37,189 nucleotides of DNA from Stenotrophomonas maltophilia (GTDB lineage Bacteria > Pseudomonadota > Gammaproteobacteria > Xanthomonadales > Xanthomonadaceae). A program made the translations under genes and the position numbers. The DNA is taken from the NCBI RefSeq assembly GCF_013464915.1, contig NZ_RAVT01000058.1:1-37189 (forward strand), written 5' to 3'. Under the pieces are notes generated by a model, which did no database searches, was not told where the DNA came from, and saw nothing but the letters and a program-made list of their open reading frames with translations. Of this stretch, positions 17,221 through 25,439 are shown piece by piece (the stretch's first letter is position 1; each line of letters begins with the position of its first letter).

Positions 17221-18482
17221 CAGGCTTCCACTTCCTCGACGAAATGGTGCACGTCCAGGTAGCGGTTGTAGAGCGGGGTGGGCGAGATGCGGATCACGTC
17301 CGGCTCGCGCCAGTCGCCGAGCACGCCGATGCCGCGCAGGTGCTCGAACAGCGCACGGCCGCGCTCGCGGCCACCGATCACGCGCAATGACAGCTGGCAG
17401 CCACGGCGCTGCGGCTCGGCCGGGGTGATGATGTCGAGCACGCCGGACAGGCGTGCGCGTACAAGCGCTTCGAGCATGCCTGTCAGTGCCAGCGACTTGC
17501 TGCGCAGCGCCTCCATGCCGGCGTGCTCGAACAGGTCCAGCGACGCGCGCAGCGGCGCCAGGCCGAGGATCGGCGGATTGCTGAGCTGCCAGCCTTCGGC
17601 ACCGATGGCGGGGGTGAACTGCGGTGCCATCTGGAAGCGGGTGGATTCCTCATGGCCCCACCAGCCGGCAAAGCGCGGCAGGGTGGTGTCGCGGTGATGG
17701 CGCTCGTGCACGAATGCGCCGGCCACCGCACCCGGGCCGCTGTTGAGGTACTTGTAGTGGCACCACACGGCGAAATCGGGCGCGATGTCATGCAGGCGCA
17801 GCGGCAGGTTGCCGACCGAATGTGCCAGGTCGAAGCCGATGCGCGCGCCCTGCAGGCGGGCAGTACGGGTGATTGCATCGAGGTCGAAGGCCTGGCCGGT
17901 GCGGTACTGCACGCCGGGCCACAGCACCAGCGCCAGGCGCGGGCCGTGTTCGGTGATGGCGCGTTCGATGGCGTTCAGCGAGATCGTGCCGTTGGCTTCG
18001 TCCGGCTGCACTTCCACCAGGCACTCGGCCGGGTCGAAGCCATGGAAACGGATCTGCGCTTCCACCGCGTGGCGGTCGGTCGGGAACGCACCGGCTTCCA
18101 TCAGGATCACCGGGCGCTGCGCGGTCGGCCGGTAGAAGCTGACCATCATCAGGTGCAGGTTCACGCTCAGCGTGTTCATTGCCACCACCTCGCTGGGCAG
18201 CGCACCGACCACGCGGGCCAGCTGCGCGCTCACCAGGCGGTGGTAGGACAGCCACTGCGTGGGGCCGGTGAAGTGGCCTTCCACCGCCAGCTCGCCCCAC
18301 TGCTTCATCACTTCCTGCACGGCGGCCTGTGCGCCACGCGGCTGCAGGCCCAGCGAGTTGCCGACGAAGTAGGTCTGCTCGCCGCCACCATGGCGCGGAA
18401 TCAGGAATTCGTTGCGCAGCGGGCGCAGCGGATCGGCGGCGTCCAGGGCAATGGCGTGGGTGCGGCTGAGCAGGTCGGACAT
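17208..18482 (-). CDS. kynU: Kynureninase
   Basis: This 424-residue PLP enzyme cleaves 3-hydroxykynurenine (or kynurenine) to 3-hydroxyanthranilate (or anthranilate) and alanine. The Schiff-base lysine is Lys244 in HYKYLNSGPGA. Other family landmarks are YFVGNSLGLQP (38-48) and DLAHSVGNLPL, with the Asp that pairs with the PLP nitrogen. Length matches the family (about 415-425). It is the first gene of the run kynU-kmo-sbcB-DUF2461-DUF2939. A possible -10 box (TACACT on the minus strand, 18513-18518) lies 31 bases upstream without a clear -35. Confidence 0.96.
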   Translation of the reverse strand: MSDLLSRTHAIALDAADPLRPLRNEFLIPRHGGGEQTYFVGNSLGLQPRGAQAAVQEVMKQWGELAVEGHFTGPTQWLSYHRLVSAQLARVVGALPSEVVAMNTLSVNLHLMMVSFYRPTAQRPVILMEAGAFPTDRHAVEAQIRFHGFDPAECLVEVQPDEANGTISLNAIERAITEHGPRLALVLWPGVQYRTGQAFDLDAITRTARLQGARIGFDLAHSVGNLPLRLHDIAPDFAVWCHYKYLNSGPGAVAGAFVHERHHRDTTLPRFAGWWGHEESTRFQMAPQFTPAIGAEGWQLSNPPILGLAPLRASLDLFEHAGMEALRSKSLALTGMLEALVRARLSGVLDIITPAEPQRRGCQLSLRVIGGRERGRALFEHLRGIGVLGDWREPDVIRISPTPLYNRYLDVHHFVEEVEAWAGL

Positions 18483-18570
18483 GGTCGGGCAACAGGCTGC
18501 AACGGGGCTGCCAGTGTAGCGCTTGGCACGGCGTAGCCGGTGGCGGGGATGCGTGCATGCCGCCGAACCT

Positions 18571-18630
18571 GTAGAGCCGAGCCCATGCTCGGCTACGTGG
18601 GCCCACAGCCGAGCATGGGCTCGGCTCTAC
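18571..18630. repeat. SMAG dimer (GCCGAGC-type arms)
   Basis: GTAG at 18571 to CTAC at 18630, with arms AGCCGAGC-ccat-GCTCGGCT and the inverted copy. It is nearly the same as the dimer at 144-202. It begins 12 bases downstream of the haao stop and lies upstream of kynU, so it separates the two kynurenine gene groups and may end or protect the upstream transcript. Confidence 0.82.
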
Positions 18631-18642
18631 AGAAGCAGGTGG

Positions 18643-19164
18643 TCAGCCCGCGGCTGGCACCGGTAGCGGGTCCACATGCCCGCATTCGCTGCAGGTACGC
18701 AGCTCCAGGCTGGCGTGGTAACGCGCGAACACCTTGGGCAGGTCGGTTTCGATGTTCTGCAGCGGGAAATACTCTTCGTGCAGCTTGTGGTTGCAGCGCT
18801 CGCAGTGCCAGATCACGCCGTCCATTTCGTGCGGCAGGCGCTTGCGCTCGACCACCAGGCCCACACCGCCGGGCGGGCGCCGCGGCGAGTGCGGCACCCT
18901 GGCCGGCAGCAGGAAGATCTCGCCGGCACGGATCGGGATGTCGCGCACCGCGCCGTCCTCCTGCACCTTCAGTACCATCTCGCCTTCGAGCTGGTAGAAC
19001 CACTCCGGGCCTTCGTCGTAGTGGTAGTCGGTGCGCGAATTCGGCCCGCCCACCACCATCACGATGAAGTCGCCGTTGTCGATCATCTTGTTGCCCACCG
19101 GTGGCTTCAGCAGGTGGCGATGTTCTTCGATCCAAGCGTGCAGGTTGATCGGCGAGGCGAGCAT
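18643..19164 (-). CDS. nbaC: 3-hydroxyanthranilate 3,4-dioxygenase
   Basis: This 173-residue cupin opens the ring of 3-hydroxyanthranilate to give the semialdehyde that closes to quinolinate. The iron ligands are His48, Glu54 and His92. A second, rubredoxin-like site is formed by Cys121, Cys124, Cys158 and Cys161, as in the Cupriavidus enzyme. Length and residue positions agree with that bacterial type. It comes 20 bases after the carbonic anhydrase gene, as last member of the asnS-led run, and is separated from kynU by a SMAG dimer. NadC would be needed to carry quinolinate to NAD and is not in this window. Confidence 0.95.
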   Translation of the reverse strand: MLASPINLHAWIEEHRHLLKPPVGNKMIDNGDFIVMVVGGPNSRTDYHYDEGPEWFYQLEGEMVLKVQEDGAVRDIPIRAGEIFLLPARVPHSPRRPPGGVGLVVERKRLPHEMDGVIWHCERCNHKLHEEYFPLQNIETDLPKVFARYHASLELRTCSECGHVDPLPVPAAG

Positions 19165-19184
19165 GGTCGTGGTCCGTAGTGAGG

Positions 19185-19847
19185 TCAGTCGCGCCGGCCC
19201 TGGCGGGGCACATAGGACAGCGCCTTTTCATAGGCCGGCTTCAGCTCTTCCGGCGCACCGACGTCGATGCCCATTTCGCTGACGCGGCCGTTCTTCAGGC
19301 TGTAGACCCAGCCGTGCACCATCAGCTTCTGGCCACGGGCCCAGGCGTCCTCGACGATGGTCGAACGGCACAGGTTGGCGACCTGCTCGATCACGTTCAG
19401 TTCGCACAGGCGCGCGTGCTTCAGTTCGTCATCCTCGATCGCATCCAGGATGCCCTGGTGCTTCTGCACCACGTCACCGACATGGCGCAGCCAGTTGTCG
19501 GCCAGGCCGACGCGGGTGTTGTGCAGGCAGGCGTGCACGCCGCCGCAGCCGTAGTGGCCGACGATCAGGATGTGCTTCACCTTCAGCTGGTCCACCGCGT
19601 ACTGCACCACGCTCAGGCAGTTCAGGTCGCTGTGTGCCACCACATTGGCGACGTTGCGATGCACGAAGACTTCGCCGGGTGCCATGCCGATGATCTGGTT
19701 GGCGGGCACGCGCGAGTCGGAGCAGCCGATCCACAGGTACTCCGGATGCTGCTGCTTGGCCAGCTGGTGGAAGAACTCCGGATCTTCCTGGGCGATGCGG
19801 TCGGCCCAGTCGCGGTTGTTCTGCAGCAGGCGGTGGATGTCTTTCAT
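19185..19847 (-). CDS. can: Beta-class carbonic anhydrase
   Basis: This 220-residue zinc enzyme interconverts carbon dioxide and bicarbonate in the cytoplasm. The zinc ligands Cys42, His98 and Cys101 and the Asp44-Arg46 dyad (CSDSR, HYGCGG) sit at the same positions as in E. coli Can, so the start is firm. It lies between a PaiB-like gene (74-base gap) and the dioxygenase gene (20-base gap) on the same strand. It could share their transcript, although the 74-base gap leaves room for its own promoter. Confidence 0.96.
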   Translation of the reverse strand: MKDIHRLLQNNRDWADRIAQEDPEFFHQLAKQQHPEYLWIGCSDSRVPANQIIGMAPGEVFVHRNVANVVAHSDLNCLSVVQYAVDQLKVKHILIVGHYGCGGVHACLHNTRVGLADNWLRHVGDVVQKHQGILDAIEDDELKHARLCELNVIEQVANLCRSTIVEDAWARGQKLMVHGWVYSLKNGRVSEMGIDVGAPEELKPAYEKALSYVPRQGRRD

Positions 19848-19921
19848 GTGCGGTATCCCTGGCGTCGGGTGGGGGCAAGGCGCGGCCGCTCTGGTCGCGT
19901 CGTCGCGGGAATCTGGGGTGA

Positions 19922-20560
19922 TCAGCCGCCGGTGGCGGCCTGTTCACGGTGCCAGCGCATCCACTGCGCCAGCTCGTGGGAAGAAGGGGTGGCCAGTGCG
20001 TCCAGCGCGGCGATCACCGCCTGCTGGTTGGTTTCGGGGTGGTTCTGGCTGAGTTTCAGCTTCAGCTGTACGTGTTCGACCTGGAAGCGGAAGCCGACGA
20101 TGGCGCGCAGCTCGGGGCCATGCTCGGCACGCGAGGCATCGAACTGCCAGGCCTGGCCGACGCTGGCCTCGAAGCGGTCGCTGATCGCGCCGACCAGCCC
20201 GGCCAGCGAATCGGTGTCGTCGAAGGTCTGCAGCTGGCCACGCAGCTCGGCGGCGGCGTAGTTCCAGGTGGGTACCCGCGCGGCGGGCTCCTTGTCCGGA
20301 TACCAGCTGGCCGAGACATAGCCATGCGGGCCGTCGACCAGCACCTTGGCCGCGCCGCGGTGGCGCGACTGCGGGTTGGCACGGGCCCAGTGGCCGCGCA
20401 GTTCGATGTGTTCGCCGTCGCGGTGGTACAGCACCGGCATCCGGGTCAGCTCGGGCAGGCCGTCGCTGCCGACGGTGAGCACGGTGACGAACGGGTCACG
20501 CACCAGCAGGCGATCCAGCCAGAGCAGGTCGGTCTCGGCGAAGGCGCGTGGGGTGAACAT
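19922..20560 (-). CDS. PaiB-family FMN-binding protein
   Basis: This 212-residue protein fits the FMN_bind_2 (PaiB) family: MFTPRAF at the N terminus, FVTVLTVGxDGLPELTRMPVL near 24-44, and GPHGYVSASWYPDKxxARVPTWNYAAAEL near 77-104. Bacillus PaiB is described as a negative regulator of sporulation and protease genes, but most relatives are probably flavin split-barrel proteins of unknown reaction. It starts 7 bases after the stop of the 104-residue gene upstream, so the two are cotranscribed. No DNA-binding motif is seen; I would not infer a regulator role here. Confidence 0.88.
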   Translation of the reverse strand: MFTPRAFAETDLLWLDRLLVRDPFVTVLTVGSDGLPELTRMPVLYHRDGEHIELRGHWARANPQSRHRGAAKVLVDGPHGYVSASWYPDKEPAARVPTWNYAAAELRGQLQTFDDTDSLAGLVGAISDRFEASVGQAWQFDASRAEHGPELRAIVGFRFQVEHVQLKLKLSQNHPETNQQAVIAALDALATPSSHELAQWMRWHREQAATGG

Positions 20561-20567
20561 GCCGGGG

Positions 20568-20882
20568 TCAGGCGCGCCCGCCCAGCGACTGGATCATGCG
20601 GCCACGCAGGCCCTCGTCGCTGTCGGCCTGCGGCGGCTGCACTTCGTGCAGGCTGAAGCCGCGCACCAGCGCGTCCTCCTCGTCCAGGCCGTCGTACTCG
20701 ACGAACTCGGCGTCGAACAGCTGCGAACGGGCGGTGTCTTCGCTGTCATAGCTCAGCGTGTTGCCATCGCTGTCGAGCACTTCGGCGGTGCCGGCCGGGC
20801 GCACGCGCAGGCGCGCCCAGATCAGGGTGTTGCCGAGGCTGGCCAGCCACCAGCTGTCGCGCGAGGCGGTGATGTCATTCAT
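20568..20882 (-). CDS. Conserved small hypothetical protein
   Basis: This 104-residue soluble, acidic protein is one I do not recognise by family. Its first half is rich in W, L and R (SWWLASLGNTLIWARLRVRPAG) and reads as a small beta-rich unit; the middle is acidic (DAEFVEYDGLDEEDALVRGF). It has no signal peptide or membrane segment. It sits in a tight run, with 7 bases to the membrane protein gene upstream and 7 to the PaiB-like gene downstream, which supports that it is a real gene in the asnS operon. The function is unknown. Confidence 0.75.
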   Translation of the reverse strand: MNDITASRDSWWLASLGNTLIWARLRVRPAGTAEVLDSDGNTLSYDSEDTARSQLFDAEFVEYDGLDEEDALVRGFSLHEVQPPQADSDEGLRGRMIQSLGGRA

Positions 20883-20889
20883 GAGCGTA

Positions 20890-21189
20890 TTACCAGAGCG
20901 AGGCCAGCCAGAGCAGGGCGGCCATGCCCAGTCCGGCCAGCAGGGTCAGCAGCGATACCCAGGCCGGCGTCGCCAGCCCGGACAGCGAGCGGTCCGGCTG
21001 CTGGCGATAGTCGCGGCGCAGCAGCCAGGCCAAGGCATCGGGCTTGAGGAAGGCGCCGCTGCCGAAGCGCGCGGCGAGCGCCGGATGGCGGTCGCGCACA
21101 TGCACCAGGGTCAGCGGCCAGAAGATCACGAAGGCACTGAACCCGGCCACTGCAACGCCGACGAAACAGAGGGCGAAGAACAGGGTCAT
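20890..21189 (-). CDS. Small membrane protein of unknown function
   Basis: This 99-residue protein has two clear membrane helices, at about residues 2-30 (TLFFALCFVGVAVAGFSAFV) and 77-98. They are joined by a basic loop (RDRHPALAARFGSGAFLKPDALAWLLRRDY), so both ends probably lie in the periplasm. A good GGAGG lies about 10 bases before the ATG. It starts 30 bases after the asnS stop and is followed within 7 bases by the next gene. I do not recognise a family. Confidence 0.75.
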   Translation of the reverse strand: MTLFFALCFVGVAVAGFSAFVIFWPLTLVHVRDRHPALAARFGSGAFLKPDALAWLLRRDYRQQPDRSLSGLATPAWVSLLTLLAGLGMAALLWLASLW

Positions 21190-21219
21190 GGGGGCAGTAC
21201 CTCCGTGGTCGTATGGGGC

Positions 21220-22614
<1,395 letters not shown>

Positions 22615-22711
22615 GACTTGAATCCTCTGCTGATCGACTCGATCTGTGAACACGGGAGTTTACCGGTTGCAGCGTTCCGCTTGCGAGGCATTTTTCGTGG
22701 CAACGGCTCCT

Positions 22712-22717
22712 TATAAT
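22712..22717 (+). promoter_or_regulatory. -10 box (TATAAT) for the IscA-type gene
   Basis: A perfect consensus TATAAT lies 25 bases before the start codon in otherwise G/C-rich DNA. The upstream stretch is T-rich (tttttcg, 22691-22697), but a clean TTGACA-like box at 17 bases is absent. No Fe-S regulator site is recognised with confidence. Confidence 0.6.
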
Positions 22718-22742
22718 GTCCCCGTACCTCTGGAGTAGCCCC

Positions 22743-23081
22743 ATGGCCGTCAGCCTGACCCCCATTGCCTTCGAGCGCGTGCAGCGCTTCGTCGCCCAGA
22801 CCCCCGGCGCGCTGGGCCTGCGTTTCGGCGTGACCAAGACCGGCTGCTCCGGCTGGGGCCACGTGACCGACCTGGCCCGCGACGAGCGCGAGGGCGACAC
22901 CGTGTTCGACCAGGACGGCGTGAAGATCTATGTCGATGCCAAGAGCCTGGCGCTGGTGGACGGCACCGTGATCGACTTCGGCAAGCATGGCCTGAGCGAG
23001 ACGTTCACGTTCAGCAACCCCAATGCCACCGCTGAGTGTGGCTGCGGCGAGAGCTTCACCACCGACGCCGACAAGGCCTGA
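22743..23081 (+). CDS. IscA/HesB-family iron-sulfur cluster assembly protein
   Basis: This 112-residue A-type carrier should hold or pass on Fe-S clusters. The three conserved cysteines Cys35 (KTGCSGW), Cys99 and Cys101 (ECGCGESF) lie at the exact positions of E. coli IscA, and FTFSNPNA before the CGC pair is typical. GGAG lies 7 bases before the ATG. It is divergent from asnS across a 128-base gap and stands alone, apart from any isc or suf genes. In Xanthomonadaceae it may be the general housekeeping A-type protein; ErpA is an alternative name that I cannot exclude. Confidence 0.92.
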   Translation: MAVSLTPIAFERVQRFVAQTPGALGLRFGVTKTGCSGWGHVTDLARDEREGDTVFDQDGVKIYVDAKSLALVDGTVIDFGKHGLSETFTFSNPNATAECGCGESFTTDADKA

Positions 23082-23099
23082 GGGCTGGTTCTGGCATCC

Positions 23100-23121
23100 G
23101 CCGGGCGAGGCCCGGCGCTAC
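23100..23121. repeat. SMAG-like monomer (GCCGGGC type), CTAC end
   Basis: Hairpin GCCGGGC-gag-GCCCGGC followed by CTAC at 23118-23121. It lies 19 bases after the IscA-type gene and pairs tail-to-tail with the next element. Confidence 0.7.
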
Positions 23122-23135
23122 CGGGGGCTGCCCTT

Positions 23136-23160
23136 GTAGATGCCGACCTTGGTCGGCAGG
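23136..23160. repeat. SMAG-like monomer (TGCCGACC type), GTAG start
   Basis: GTAG followed by ATGCCGACCttGGTCGGCAGG. The stem differs from that of its neighbour at 23100-23121, so two subfamilies lie side by side in opposite orientation. It ends 14 bases before the CbrC-family start. Confidence 0.7.
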
Positions 23161-23174
23161 AAAGGGATCCACGG

Positions 23175-23717
23175 ATGGAACGACCGCTTTTCATTTATCA
23201 CCCCAACGCCTACGCCCTCTCCTTCGAAGAGGTCGACGGGGCCTGCGACTGCTGCGGTCAGCCGCGCACACTGCGCTACCGGGGGCCGTTCCATTCCGTT
23301 CTGAGCCCCGATTACCTGTGCCCCTGGTGTATCGCCGATGGCAGGGCAGCGGCCAGTTACGAGGGTGAATTCACCGGCTGGAGCGATATCGAAGGGGTGT
23401 CTCCGGACCCGGCGGACCCGCCGCCGACCATCGCCCGCGAGCTGCTGCTGGAGATCTGCGAGCGCACCCCGGGCTACTCGTCCTGGCAGCAGTCGGTCTG
23501 GCTGAGCCACTGTGAGCGGCCCTGCGCCTTCCTTGGCTACGCCGGCAGCGACGATCTGCTGCCGATCCTCGATCAGGTCCGGCCGGACGTGGTCGAGGTC
23601 AATCCGTGCGATGCCGACTGGGTGCTCGAGCACCTGAGCCGGGACGGCATGATGGTGGGCTGCCTGTTCCAGTGCCTGGCCTGCGGCCAGCACCGCCTTC
23701 ACGTTGATCTGGGATAG
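23175..23717 (+). CDS. CbrC-family (UPF0167) Cys-rich protein
   Basis: This 180-residue protein fits the CbrC family (PF03691): a CDCCGQP motif near 24-30, YLCPWCIADGRAA near 47-59, WQQSVWLSHCxxPCAFLG near 103-120 and a C-terminal CLFQCLACGQH. The paired cysteines suggest metal binding. In E. coli, cbrC is tied to the CreBC response and colicin tolerance, but no mechanism is known. AGGAAAGGG lies upstream of the ATG at 23175. It lies between SMAG repeats on both sides, so it is probably transcribed alone or read through from the IscA-type gene. Confidence 0.88.
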   Translation: MERPLFIYHPNAYALSFEEVDGACDCCGQPRTLRYRGPFHSVLSPDYLCPWCIADGRAAASYEGEFTGWSDIEGVSPDPADPPPTIARELLLEICERTPGYSSWQQSVWLSHCERPCAFLGYAGSDDLLPILDQVRPDVVEVNPCDADWVLEHLSRDGMMVGCLFQCLACGQHRLHVDLG

Positions 23718-23750
23718 CCCGCGGCGGGTTCATTGATCGCCGGGGGCCTG

Positions 23751-23772
23751 GTAGCGGCCAACCTTGGTTGGC
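23751..23772 (+). repeat. SMAG-like monomer (GCCAACC type)
   Basis: GTAGCG followed by GCCAACC-tt-GGTTGGC. It lies between the CbrC-family gene and the ribosomal protein promoter. The stem is the same as in the dimer at 579-636. Confidence 0.7.
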
Positions 23773-23815
23773 AGGGGGCTGCTCCCCGGTTCAGGTTGCG
23801 CTGTGGCCCGCCCGG

Positions 23816-23844
23816 TTGCCCGGTACCTCCATCTGCGCCATAAT
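23816..23844 (+). promoter_or_regulatory. Sigma-70 promoter of the rpsF-rpsR-rplI operon
   Basis: TTGCCC at 23816-23821 and CATAAT at 23839-23844 are spaced by exactly 17 bases. This is the best promoter match in the window and lies 101 bases before rpsF. Confidence 0.65.
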
Positions 23845-23878
23845 GCGCGGCTTCCTGCCTGCCCGGCGGGAATCCTTG

Positions 23879-23923
23879 CCCCACCGCGGTCTCAACGGCG
23901 GGGGGCTGTCCGGCCGCAAGGCC
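23879..23923 (+). promoter_or_regulatory. Structured 5' leader of rpsF, candidate S6:S18 autoregulatory RNA
   Basis: Two hairpins are predictable by eye. The first pairs CCCC-a-CCG with CGG-c-GGGG around a 9-base loop (23879-23903). The second is GGCC-GCAA-GGCC (23912-23923), ending about 20 bases before the start codon. The S6:S18 complex is known to repress its operon by binding a leader stem with a CCG-containing element. Several CCG triplets are present, but I cannot fit the published motif with certainty. Confidence 0.4.
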
Positions 23924-23945
23924 ACATCCGAAAGGTAGAAAAAAC

Positions 23946-24383
23946 ATGAGTCGTCATTACGAAATCGTGTTCATGGTCCACCCGGACCAGAGCGAGCAGG
24001 TCCCGGCCATGATCGAGCGCTACAAGTCGCTGGTCGAGAACGGCAACGGCACCATCCACCGTCTGGAAGACTGGGGCCGCCGCCAGCTGGCGTACCCGAT
24101 CCAGAACCTGGTGAAGGCCCACTACGTGCTGATGAACATCGAAGCCGACCAGGCCGTTCTGAACGAACTGACCGAGAGCTTCCGCTTCAACGACGCCGTG
24201 CTGCGCAACCTGGTCATCAAGCGTGACGAGGCTGACACCGAGCAGTCGCTGATCATGAAGAGCAAGGACGAGAAGGGTGACAAGCCGGAGCGCGGTGAGC
24301 GCCGTCGTCGTGACGACGAAGAAGGCGAGTCCAACAACACCGCTGACAACGAAGCCGGCGACGACGCCGCTTCCGCCGCCTAA
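23946..24383 (+). CDS. rpsF: 30S ribosomal protein bS6
   Basis: This 145-residue protein binds 16S rRNA in the platform with S18. The S6 core is clear: [19 protein letters not shown], then [18 protein letters not shown] and [11 protein letters not shown]. After about residue 100 the tail is highly charged and acidic ([13 protein letters not shown]), a feature shared with E. coli S6, where glutamates are added by RimK. The ATG at 23946 has AAAGGTAG upstream. First of the rpsF-rpsR-rplI operon. The priB gene found between rpsF and rpsR in E. coli is absent here. Confidence 0.97.
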   Translation: MSRHYEIVFMVHPDQSEQVPAMIERYKSLVENGNGTIHRLEDWGRRQLAYPIQNLVKAHYVLMNIEADQAVLNELTESFRFNDAVLRNLVIKRDEADTEQSLIMKSKDEKGDKPERGERRRRDDEEGESNNTADNEAGDDAASAA

Positions 24384-24394
24384 GGAGCCTTCCC

Positions 24395-24625
24395 ATGTCC
24401 AAGTTCTTCCGTCGCCGCAAGTTCTGCAAGTTCACTGCTGAAGGTGTGAAGGAGATCGACTACAAGGATCTCAACACCCTGCGCCAGTACCTGACCGAGA
24501 ACGGCAAGATCGTGCCGAGCCGCGTCACCGGTACCAAGTCGAAGTACCAGCGCCAGCTGGCGACCGCCGTCAAGCGCGCTCGCTTCCTGGCCCTGATCCC
24601 GTACACCGACAACCACGACGTCTGA
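24395..24625 (+). CDS. rpsR: 30S ribosomal protein bS18
   Basis: This 76-residue protein matches S18 throughout ([58 protein letters not shown]). The cysteine in RRKFCKF is present; loss of such zinc-ligand cysteines marks zinc-independent paralogs, so this may be the ordinary form, though it has one Cys only. AAGGAG stands 7 bases before the ATG. It follows rpsF by 11 bases. Confidence 0.97.
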   Translation: MSKFFRRRKFCKFTAEGVKEIDYKDLNTLRQYLTENGKIVPSRVTGTKSKYQRQLATAVKRARFLALIPYTDNHDV

Positions 24626-24631
24626 TGCCCG

Positions 24632-24657
24632 GCGGGGCGGCCCGGTGCCGCCCCCGC
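24632..24657 (+). other. G/C hairpin between rpsR and rplI
   Basis: GCGGGGCGGC pairs with GCCGCCCC(C)GC around CCGGT, with one bulged base. It starts 6 bases past the rpsR stop. There is no T run, so it is more likely an mRNA processing or stability element that sets rplI output apart from S6/S18 than a full terminator. Confidence 0.5.
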
Positions 24658-24730
24658 TGTGCCAGCTATTCGGACAGCCTTTGTTGCGGGGCTTCGCCTC
24701 GCTAACGAATAACTCATCTGGAGCAATACC

Positions 24731-25180
24731 ATGCAGCTGATCCTCCTGCAGAAAGTCACCAACCTCGGCAACCTGGGCGACCTGGTCGACGTGAAGCCGG
24801 GCTACGGCCGTAACTTCCTCGTGCCGCAGGGCAAGGCCGTGCCGGCCACCGAGAGCAACAAGGCCGAGTTCGAAGCCAAGCGCGCCGAATACGAAGCCAA
24901 GGCCCAGGCCATCCACGCCGACGCTGACGCCCGCAAGGCCAAGCTGGAAGGCGCGAGCGTGACCATCCCGGCCAACGCTTCGACCGAAGGCAAGCTGTAC
25001 GGCTCGGTCGGCGCCCGCGAAATCGCCGATGCCTTCACCGCTGCCGGCCTGCCGGTCAGCAAGAGCGAAGTCATCCTGGGCGAAGGCGCCTTCCGCAACA
25101 TCGGCGAATACGACGTGCTGGTCCACCTGCACGCCGACGTCGAGACCACCGTCAAGGTCGTCGTCGTCGCCGAAGCCTGA
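24731..25180 (+). CDS. rplI: 50S ribosomal protein bL9
   Basis: This 149-residue L9 has the N-terminal rRNA-binding domain ([37 protein letters not shown] pattern), the long connecting helix (about 41-75) and the C-terminal domain. Length equals that of E. coli L9. TGGAG lies 8 bases before the ATG. The 105-base gap to rpsR holds a hairpin. A strong terminator follows 31 bases after the stop. Confidence 0.97.
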   Translation: MQLILLQKVTNLGNLGDLVDVKPGYGRNFLVPQGKAVPATESNKAEFEAKRAEYEAKAQAIHADADARKAKLEGASVTIPANASTEGKLYGSVGAREIADAFTAAGLPVSKSEVILGEGAFRNIGEYDVLVHLHADVETTVKVVVVAEA

Positions 25181-25211
25181 TCCCACGCCGCAAGGCCTGG
25201 AATCACCGCAG

Positions 25212-25245
25212 AACGGGCGCCCGCAAGGGTGCCCGTTTTGTTTTA
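25212..25245 (+). terminator. Rho-independent terminator of the ribosomal protein operon
   Basis: Stem AACGGGC-g-CCC closes on a GCAA tetraloop with its complement (one G-T pair), followed by TTTTGTTTTA. It is a textbook terminator. Confidence 0.92.
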
Positions 25246-25257
25246 TGGCTCCGTTTC

Positions 25258-25279
25258 GTGGCGCCGGGCCACGTCCGGC
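25258..25279 (+). repeat. Degenerate SMAG-like monomer (CCGGGC type)
   Basis: GTGGCGCCGGGCCACGTCCGGC differs at two positions from the copy at 11055 (GTAG to GTGG, and one stem base). It appears to be a decaying element, between the rplI terminator and the smc promoter. Confidence 0.45.
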
Positions 25280-25313
25280 CGACGGGGTGGGGCTGGACAA
25301 TGTTCCACGCCCA

Positions 25314-25342
25314 TTCGTAGAACACGGCCACATCGGTATACT
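25314..25342 (+). promoter_or_regulatory. Candidate smc promoter
   Basis: TTCGTA at 25314-25319 and TATACT at 25337-25342 are spaced by 17 bases, 97 bases before the smc start. The -10 is good and the -35 weak. Confidence 0.4.
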
Positions 25343-25439
25343 CAGGGCGTCACACCCGTTCCACGGCCATCGATCCCAACAGGATCAATGACTTGGAGGG
25401 TAAACGCAGGCCGCTTGCCGGCCCCAGTCCGGAACCCCT

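Noticed and set aside
22615..22653. Longer asnS start at 22653
   Set aside because: The 13 extra residues are not expected for AsnS, and AGAGGA with good spacing stands before the ATG at 22614.
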